A stretch of DNA of 64,000 nt. Source: Magicicada septendecula (Eukaryota; Arthropoda; Insecta; Hemiptera; Cicadidae). The DNA lies in contig CM068373.1 in NCBI GenBank assembly GCA_034769895.1, positions 20,317,967-20,381,966 of the forward strand, written 5' to 3'. The position numbers and the translations under genes were made by a program. Shown here piece after piece: positions 56,234 to 64,000 of this stretch. The notes beneath the pieces were generated by a model, which did not search any database, was not told the origin of the DNA, and saw only the letters and a list, made by a program, of their open reading frames with translations. Position 1 is the first letter of the stretch. Each line of letters opens with the position of its first letter.

Positions 56234-59200
56234 TGTAACATGACAGATATATGCATAATATTTAATGGCAATTGATCATTAGAATAATGAAGTTATAATG
56301 TTTAAATTTGGAAGAAAGCATTAAGTTTAATATAAAAAGATTAATTCATAGCAACTGTGGAAAGAAATCATTATTATAAAGAAAATACAAGTTCAAATAA
56401 AAGGAGTTACTAGTGATGAGTCATCCAAGACCAGTCTCATAACCAAAGGTTTTCAAGGTATAACCCAGGAAGGTAAGAAAGTAAATAACCAAGCAGTACA
56501 CAATATGACCAAACCCACAACGAGGGAGAATAAATAGAATAGAAACCCTAAAATAAGCCAAGATCAACCAATACAGGTTGTGTATTTCTGAAATAAAGAA
56601 GAAGATGGAGAAGATCCCAAGAAACCTGATGGCATCAAGAAGAAGATGGAGAAGATACCAGTCCCAGAAGGCAGGAGAAAAGAAGACTGATGAAAGAAGA
56701 AGAAGGCAGCATCCTGAAGAAGATGTCATGCTCTTATAAAAGACACCCAAATCCCTATATCCCCAAAATAAATATCTAAAAACAAAAGTATAACGAAATA
56801 AAAACCACATGTATACAAATTTAAGAGAGAGAAGTGTATAAAGTAAAAGTTGCCTGTGAACTAAGATGAAACAATAATATAGTACCCATGGAACAAATCT
56901 CCATTGAAAAACGCTAACCAATTTATTATGTTAATAAGACTATACGACCATTTAGCATTAACATAATTATATAAGTGCAAAGTGAACCAGTGATAGTTTT
57001 GGGTATTATAAAAAATGAACCTTGTGTTTCATTCTTGGCAATCACAAACATTGGATGCAATGAAATATGCATTTTTCAATGACTTAAAATGTGTATTGTG
57101 ACAATATGTTGTTCATAAGACATGAATCGGTTTAAAATAACATTTTTGTTTTACATGAAAAAAGAAAAACAGATGTCATAGTGCTTTTTGAACGGTTAAT
57201 ACTATTTATTTGTTAATGACAGGGTGCAATTACCCAAAGACAATGTATAAAAGACGGTATAAAAACTGTAGAATCCTACTTATAATAATAGTTAGAAATA
57301 AGAATATAAATATAAGGTTTTTATGTATATAGTACAAGAATGTTTAAAAATGTTTTAGATATAAGGCCATTTGTTTGGGTCTGATACAACTAACATCAGA
57401 ACTATAAAAATAGTTACTGCTTGTAAATAGCAGAGAGTAATTAAGATGTTAGTTAGTAAAAAACCTTTTTTGTAAACCATGTTTCCATGTTGGAAATGGG
57501 GATTTTGTTGCAAAATGTCTGACTTGAAGACAACCATTTATTTAAAAAAAATATTCTTTATTTTGTTTAACTATTATTTGTATTGTAACCAATACTAATT
57601 GTTTTTGTGTAATTTGAAAACATGTTTAATTTATAATACTATATGTAAAAGTCAGAGAGGGTATCATACATCATATATTGTTTGTAAAATATTTTATAAG
57701 AAAAATTGTTAAAAAATCATAGGCCAAAAGAATGGAAACCAAACTTCATCAAAACAGAGAAATTGCTCATTTAAATGCAAATAAACAAAAAGGGTTTAGA
57801 CAAAATAAACTTGAGATCATGCCATATAATTGCACATACCATTTAGAGAGATTTTAATAAATTATATTCAGAATTATAAATAAAAATGAAAATGACTAAA
57901 CTCAGAAATTTGGACATGGGAGTCATATATTCCAGAATAATGTTTCAGAATACAACTAATTCAATTAATTACCAGAAAATAAGGGAATATGAACCTTTTA
58001 ATACAATATAGGATTATTAATATTAAATATAACTGATAAAATGGCTGAATTTATATAATGACAGGAAGTAAATTTTGATGTTTTGACTTTTCAGAGTATA
58101 CCAAACTGAAAGTAAAATTACTATTTTTTGGACAGAAAACACTATAAAACGGCATTATTTAATCTGAAAATAAGCTGAATTAACTGAAAGATTAATTTAA
58201 ATAACATCTAGTGAATAAAATTGACAAATAACCAAAGTTTAGGCATTCATATAGTGAAAATGTAAAAGTGTACACAGGATGTGAAAAATATTTGAACAAT
58301 GTTAAGGATAATATTATATGGGCTAAGAGTTTAATTGAAACTGAAGGAAACAGTTAGTTGATTATTGGTATTTGAACGGATAACATAAACGAGAGTTTTG
58401 TGACGATCTAACCTATTTTACAACGTTAAAGATAAGTGGCGAACAGTACGTTACGGTAAAGTCGAGAGTGAATTATAAAATCCTTCCAGAACATATACAT
58501 TGTGACAAAAACGATCAAGAAACACTAATTAACACTAAACAATACATTTCTACTCTGAAAAACACCACAAAACACCATAAAACACCAGAAAACTGTATAA
58601 CACATTAACCAAATTAGTGTCGGAATTGGGAAAAGTGTTTTGACTTATAATTACACAGACATACTAAATACAACCCAGAATCACTACACCAGTCACTACA
58701 CAACATTTAACAAGAGATTTGCAGACACAAGAACAGGAATATTGCCAGAAAATACATTATTTGGAATGCAGCAGGAACGAGCGACATTTTGATCAACTTG
58801 ATGGCAGCCATCTTTCTTTTGACGATCCCAGTGCCTCCTCTTAGTTCAACACAGCTGTTTGGTGAAAACAATTATTATATTTACAAATTATTATTCAATG
58901 TCTGTGTTTATTAATAACTATTAATTTGATTGTAACGTTATACTTTTTAAATATTAGCCCGATTTCTCTGACTTTGATAATAACTGGCTGTTTAAAGAAC
59001 CCTATTTAATTTTTATATCATATACTTGTAACTTTTTTCGATATCCTGAGAATCGATACTAATCGATAAGAGTCAATATTGCTATTAATTAATAAAACAT
59101 TAATACTTTTTAATACTTATTAGTTCTTTATTTCTGCAATAATACTAATTACCAATAATATAATTCTAATTGATAATCTACAAGGACTTTACCACCCGTA

Positions 59201-59762
59201 AGTGAAGATAACCTAAAAAATAAAAAGGTAAACAAGTATCGATTGGTTTGAAGACAGTCTTATGAGTGGTGATAGTTTATTTAAAATATACTAAAACTTT
59301 AATAAAAATTTTCAGAAGAGCATTACACTGTTTAAAACTTCACAGCCCTATATTAATTAATTGATCCTAATTAATTAATTAATAAAATTAAAAAAAAAAT
59401 TTTTTAATTATTTTTTTTATAAACATAATTTTTTTTTTAATTTCCTTCAAAACAATAATTTTTGTTTTGAAACTTTCTGTGAAGCTGAACATATATATAT
59501 TTCTTCATCAACTTTACTCTACTCGACCGGTCTTGCTACCATTGGGACTCGACCAGCTGGGAAACTTAAGGAAGTGTTTCAGGCCAGTAAGACGTCGAGA
59601 GCCACACGAATTACACACCAATTAAACATATTACAATACAACTTATTTATTTATTTTATTACAAATTGGCTAGTCCAAAGAGTGGGGCTTGATTACATCG
59701 GAGTCTCATACCACAATAGCTTATATCATCAACACACATCAATATCAATTTTAATTATTACA
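56234..59762 (+). repeat. Inner family C LTR, right copy (3529 bp)
   Basis: Nearly identical to 44073-47601, with scattered single-base differences (for example near 45657 against 57819). Preceded by the purine run GGAGGGGAGCAATC. CGATA cluster at 59037-59068. It ends TTATTACA and is followed by the ACAT duplication and the outer element's repeats. Confidence 0.93.
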
Positions 59763-60550
59763 ACATTTTGGAGAATTATAAGAAGAAGGAATTTAGAATT
59801 TTTATTTTTAAATTCTAAAATAATGTAAGTACATCTTACAACCTAATATTTTGAGAAGAACATTTTGGAGAATTATAAGAAGAAGGAATTTTGAATTTTG
59901 AATTTATTTTAAAAAAATTCTAAAATATGTAAGAACAACTTACAACCTAATAATTTGAACAAACTTTTTGGAAGAAAGAGAAAGAGAGAGAATTTTTAAT
60001 TTAAATATTTAAAAAATTCTAAAATAATGTAAATACATCTTACTACAACCTAATAATTTTGGAACAAACTTTATGGAAGAAAGAAAAAGAAAGAATTTTG
60101 AATATAACTTATTCTAAAATATGTAAGTACATCTTACTAAGACCTGATGATTTTGGAACGAACTTTATGGAAGAAAGAAAAAGAAAGACTTTTGAATTGA
60201 AATATAATTATAAAAATTTAAAATTGAGCAAGTACTTCTTACTACAACCTGATAATTTAGAACAAAACTTTATGGAAGAAAGAGAAAGAGAGAGAAATTT
60301 GAACTTAATTTAAAAAATTTAAAATTAAGCAAGCACAGCTTACTACCACTGAATTATGAGAAAACCATTTTGGAAGAATTAAGAAGAAAGGAATTTTGAA
60401 GCTAATATACAAAAAAATTAAAAATAAAGTAAGACCAACTTACTATAACTAAGTTTGTGAGAAAACTTTATGGTAAATAATTAAGAATTTGAATTTGGAG
60501 AAATACCAAAACATTCAGAAATAATAGTAAGATCACAGTACTATAAACAA
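59763..60550 (+). repeat. Hairpin repeats of outer element, right part
   Basis: About seven to eight units with GTAAG...CTTAC cores (near 59825, 59929, 60027, 60123, 60230, 60330 and 60430), resuming the array cut at 44072. More decayed than the inner array. Confidence 0.85.
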
Positions 60551-61494
60551 TTCTGAATGAAACAATTCTGGGAATAAATGAATTAAACAGAATTTGAATG
60601 TTGATAGAACGTCAGAACTTTGAAACAAGATAAGATCAACATATTACAAGGATTTATGAGAAATATTTTTCAATTAAATAAAAAGAATAGTTTGAATTTT
60701 ACATTAAAACTAACCAAGTTCCAAAAAATAATTATGTGTCAATTATAATTGAATTGAGAAGAAAGTAAAGTGATTAATTCAGAAAAGAGAATTAACGTTA
60801 ATCCAGAATAAATGCTAGATATTCACAATAGCATTTGAAGGAGTAGAGAAGAATAACAAAAAAGAGTGTAATATGCAAGAAAAGAAAAAATTTGGAAGCA
60901 AAGAGACTAATTACCTATGAAACGATAATGAAAACAGTTAATTAAGAGCAAAGAAGAACAACTCATACCAAACATATGGAGAAGATGATTTCGAACAAAT
61001 GATAATAATAAGACCTATATGAAATGCAAAGAGAAGAAATACCACATGAAATATAATATAAATGAATTAATGTTAATGAATGCGAAGGCGGATTAATAAC
61101 TTTCTAAGAGAAAGGAAAGAACCAAAATGTTTAAATAAAATGATCAATATAACAACCTGTATATCTAATGTAAAGATACAATGTTAAAAAATTAAATATA
61201 ATACATTAAGACCATTCAAATAATGAATACGAAAGACTACTTATAAAGACCATGCTAATACTATGAATAACCAGAAGAAAGTATAAAGAGAATTCAGATG
61301 AAGAAGAAAGAGAGTTACACTGTAAACAGTAACCAGAATTATTAAAAGAAAGGTTTTCAACCATAATTAAATTAAATATATCAGACAAGTTTAAGAGTTT
61401 TGAAAAAATATATATGTAATGAGTATAATAATGATTATGAAGATTTATTAAGATAGAAAATGTGAGATAATCTGAGAGACTACGAAGTGGAGAA
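60551..61494 (+). other. AT-rich non-coding spacer, outer family C
   Basis: Near-identical to 54811-55751; no coding frame supported. Confidence 0.6.
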
Positions 61495-61727
61495 TCCAAA
61501 GATATTTTTATTAGTCGAAAATGAGACTACTTTTTATTTATTTATTCGATGACTGACTGAAGATAATTCCAGCAGCATTATGTTTTTGAGCAGGGATGGA
61601 TATGCCTCTGTACTCAATTTATAGAAGTGGTGTATGGCCAGCAGAGAAGTAGCGTACAGTGCCCCTCTGATCTGCCCCAGCCCATGTGATAGGGAATGTT
61701 AGGGAATTAATATCCCAAGGATGCAAC
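61495..61727 (+). other. Conserved pre-LTR structured block, outer family C
   Basis: Same block as 55752-55987 with only a few substitutions; it precedes the outer right LTR by about 240 bases. Confidence 0.6.
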
Positions 61728-61970
61728 ACGAAGTTGATAAAGGAAGAAAATGTATTACAATAATAATATATCTCAGAAGACACTAACTATCCGAAAAGGA
61801 TCAGTAGTAAAACAAATAATTATATATATAAAATTAATTAAACTCTAATTATAAAAAAGTCGATATAAAAATGGAGAAGAAAATGAATTATAAGAAATGA
61901 TGAAATTATCATAAGAAATTATTTCATCCATAAACATGTCTGAAATAATTACTTCTGGAGGAGAGCAATC

Positions 61971-64000
61971 TGTAGCGTGACAGATGTATGCATAATATTG
62001 AATGGCAATTGATCATTAGAATAATGAAGTTATAATATTTAAATTTGGAAGAAAGCATTAAGTTTAATATAAATAGATTAATTCATAGCAACTGTGGAAA
62101 GAAATCATTATTATAAAGAAAATACAAGTTCAAATAAAAGGAGTTACTAGTGATGAGTCATCCAAGACCAGTCTCATAACCAAAGGTTTTCAAGGTATAA
62201 CCCAGGAAGGTAAAAAAGTAAATAACAAAGCAGTACTGAATATAACCAAACCCACAACGAGTAAGAATAAATAGAAGAGAGACCCTAAAATAAGCCAAGA
62301 TCAAACAATACAGGTGGTGTATTTCTGAAATAAAGAAGAAGATGGAGAAGATCCCAAGAAACCTGATGGCATCAAGAAGAAGATGGAGAAGATACCAGTC
62401 CCAGAAGGCAGGAGAAAAGAAGACTGATGAAAGAAGAAGAAGGCAGCATCCTGAAGAAGATGTCATGCTCTTATAAAAAACACCCAAATCCCTATATCCC
62501 CAAAATAAATATCTAAAAACAAAAGTATAACGAAATAAAAACCACATGTATACAAATTTAAGAGAGAGAAGTGTATAAAGTAAAAGTTGCCTGTGAACTA
62601 AGATGAAACAATAATATAGTACCCATGGAACAAATCTCCATTGAAAAAACGCTAACCAATTTATTATGTTAATAAGACTATACGACCATTTAGCATTAAC
62701 ATAATATATAAGTGCAAAGTGAACCAGTGATAGTTTTGGGTATTATAAAAAATGAACGTTGTGTTTCATTCTTGGCAATCACAAACATTGGATGCAATGA
62801 AATATGCAATTTTTCAATGACTTGAAATGTGTACTGTGACAATATGTTGTTCATAAGACATGAATCTGTTTAAAATAACATTTTGTTTTACATGAAAAAA
62901 GAAAAACAGATTTCATAATACTTTTTGAACAATTCATACTATTTATTTATTAATGACAGGGTACAATTCCCCAAAGACAATGTATAAAAGACGGTATAAA
63001 AACTGTAGAATCCTACTTATAATAATAGTTAGAAATAAGAATATAAATATAAGGTTTTTATGTATATAGTACAAGAATGTTTAAAAATGTTTTAGATATA
63101 AGGCCATTTGTTTGGGTCTGAAACAACTAACATCAGAACTATAAAAATAGTTACCACTTGTAAATAGTAGAGAGTAATTAAGATGTTAGTTAGTAAAAAA
63201 CCTTTTTTGTAAACCATGTTTCCATGTTGGAAATGGGGATTTTGTTGCAAAATGTCTGACTTGAAGACAACCATTTATTTTAAAAAAATATTCTTTATTT
63301 TGTTTAACTATTATTTGTATTGTAACCAATACTAATTGTTTTTGTGTAATTTGAAAACATGTTTAATTTATAATACTATATGTAAAAGTCAGAGAGGGTA
63401 TCATACATCATATATTGTTTGTAAAATATTTTGTAAGAAAAATTGTTAAAAAATCATAGGCCAAAAGAATGGAAACCAAACTTCATCAAAACAGAGAAAT
63501 TGCTCATTTAAATGCAAATAAACAAAAGGGGTTTAGACAAAATAAACTTGAGATCAAGCCATATAATTGCAAATACCATTTAGAAAGATTTTAATAAATT
63601 ATATTCAGAATTATAAATAAAAATGAAAATGACTAAACTCAGAAATTTAGACATGGGAGTCATATATTCCAGAATAATGTTTCAGAATACAACTAATTCA
63701 ATTAATTACCAGAAAATAAGGGAATATGAACCTTTTAATACAATATAGGATTATTAATATTAAATATAACTGATAAAATGGCTGAATTTATATAATGACA
63801 GGAAGTAAATTTTGATGTTTTGACTTTTCAGAGTATACCAAACTGAAAGTAAAATTACTATTTTTTGGACAGAAAACACTATAAAACGGCATTATTTAAT
63901 CTGAAAATAAGCTGAATGAACTGAAAGATTAATTTAAATAACATCTAGTGAATAAAATTGATAAATAACCCAAGTTTAGGTATTTATATAGTGAAATATT
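61971..64000 (+). repeat. Outer family C LTR, right copy (cut by window end)
   Basis: Starts TGTAGCGTGACAGATG after GGAGGAGAGCAATC and matches 37842-39880 closely, including the diagnostic differences from the inner LTRs. Its 3' end, and so the target duplication of the outer element, lies beyond the window. Confidence 0.92.

Larger units (their letters stand above)
44073..59762 (+). mobile_element. Inner family C Ty3/Gypsy retrotransposon, complete length (15,690 bp)
   Basis: LTR 44073-47601, primer site 47605, gag 47715-50169, frameshift signal 50148-50208, pol 50154-53555, hairpin repeats 53600-54810, spacer, conserved block 55752-55987, purine tract, LTR 56234-59762. Both LTRs are 3529 bp and nearly identical, so insertion is recent. 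ACAT flanks both sides (44069-44072, 59763-59766). No env-like frame is seen after pol. Gag has a stop and a 4-bp duplication and Pol has one stop, so it is probably not autonomous now. Confidence 0.92.
37842..64000 (+). mobile_element. Outer family C retrotransposon, split by a nested copy and cut by window end
   Basis: Left part: LTR 37842-41352, gag 41466-43457, remnant of pol end 43769-43884, two repeat units to 44072. Right part: repeat units from 59763, spacer, conserved block, LTR from 61971. The outer LTRs share features that differ from the inner ones: TGTAGCGTGACAGATG against TGTAACATGACAGATA, and 'aataaccc' against 'aatacca'. Removing 44073-59762 plus one ACAT joins the two sides inside one hairpin-repeat unit, which shows the nesting. 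Confidence 0.85.

Overview
The window looks like repeat-rich, AT-rich nuclear DNA from an arthropod, most likely an insect with a large genome. No ordinary cellular gene could be recognised. Nearly everything interpretable is retroelement sequence: long-LTR Ty3/Gypsy-type retrotransposons of two related families (called B and C here), a largely non-coding long-LTR family (called A), and two Penelope-like elements (PLEs). Microsatellites of (TA)n, (CA)n, (GA)n and (GT)n lie between them. There are no operons, CRISPR arrays or recognisable tRNA/rRNA genes. The organism call is an inference from element types and composition.

Region 1-21201 is a mosaic of decayed family A copies on both strands. 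Their LTR starts (TGTAACGG) recur near 3770, 6908, 11004, 11459 and 17853, and LTR-end blocks lie near 1409 and 15056. Between them are conserved non-coding blocks: block B (2086-2470 and 17355-17790) and block C (3455-3769 and 10780-11003). A gag-like coiled-coil pseudogene sits at 7081-8231. Two PLEs are inserted in family A LTR sequence. One (15309-16431, +) is an internally deleted copy with inverted 288-bp arms and a 13-bp target-site duplication. The other (about 18322-20035, -) is 5'-truncated and keeps reverse transcriptase plus a GIY-YIG endonuclease broken by one stop. Both carry hammerhead-ribozyme-like motifs.

Region 21202-33361 is family B: a 3.36-kb LTR, a gag with one nonsense codon, a pol deleted just before the protease active site, about ten 95-bp repeat units, a conserved pre-LTR block, a second 3.35-kb LTR, then a second, truncated gag. 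Region 33362-37841 is a minus-strand family A copy with a TG...CA LTR (33362-34603), block C and block B.

Region 37842-64000 is family C, nested. The outer element (LTR 37842-41352, gag, deleted pol, repeats, then 59763 onward and an LTR from 61971 cut by the window end) is split by an inner 15.69-kb element at 44073-59762. The inner element has equal 3529-bp LTRs, gag, a complete set of pol domains and a 4-bp ACAT target duplication. It is recent but has two nonsense codons and a 4-bp duplication.

How the parts work together: in B and C a TATA-like promoter with CGATA clusters lies in the LTR, a Lys-type primer site follows it, and Gag is a coiled-coil capsid protein with an Asn-rich tail. 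Pol is apparently reached by -1 frameshifting at U UUA AAC followed by a pseudoknot; site, spacing and pseudoknot are the same in both families. Other unexplained conserved RNA-like structures lie in family A (blocks B and C and a hairpin plus splice donor) and downstream of pol in B and C (GTAAG-loop-CTTAC hairpin arrays and a 235-nt block before the 3' LTR).
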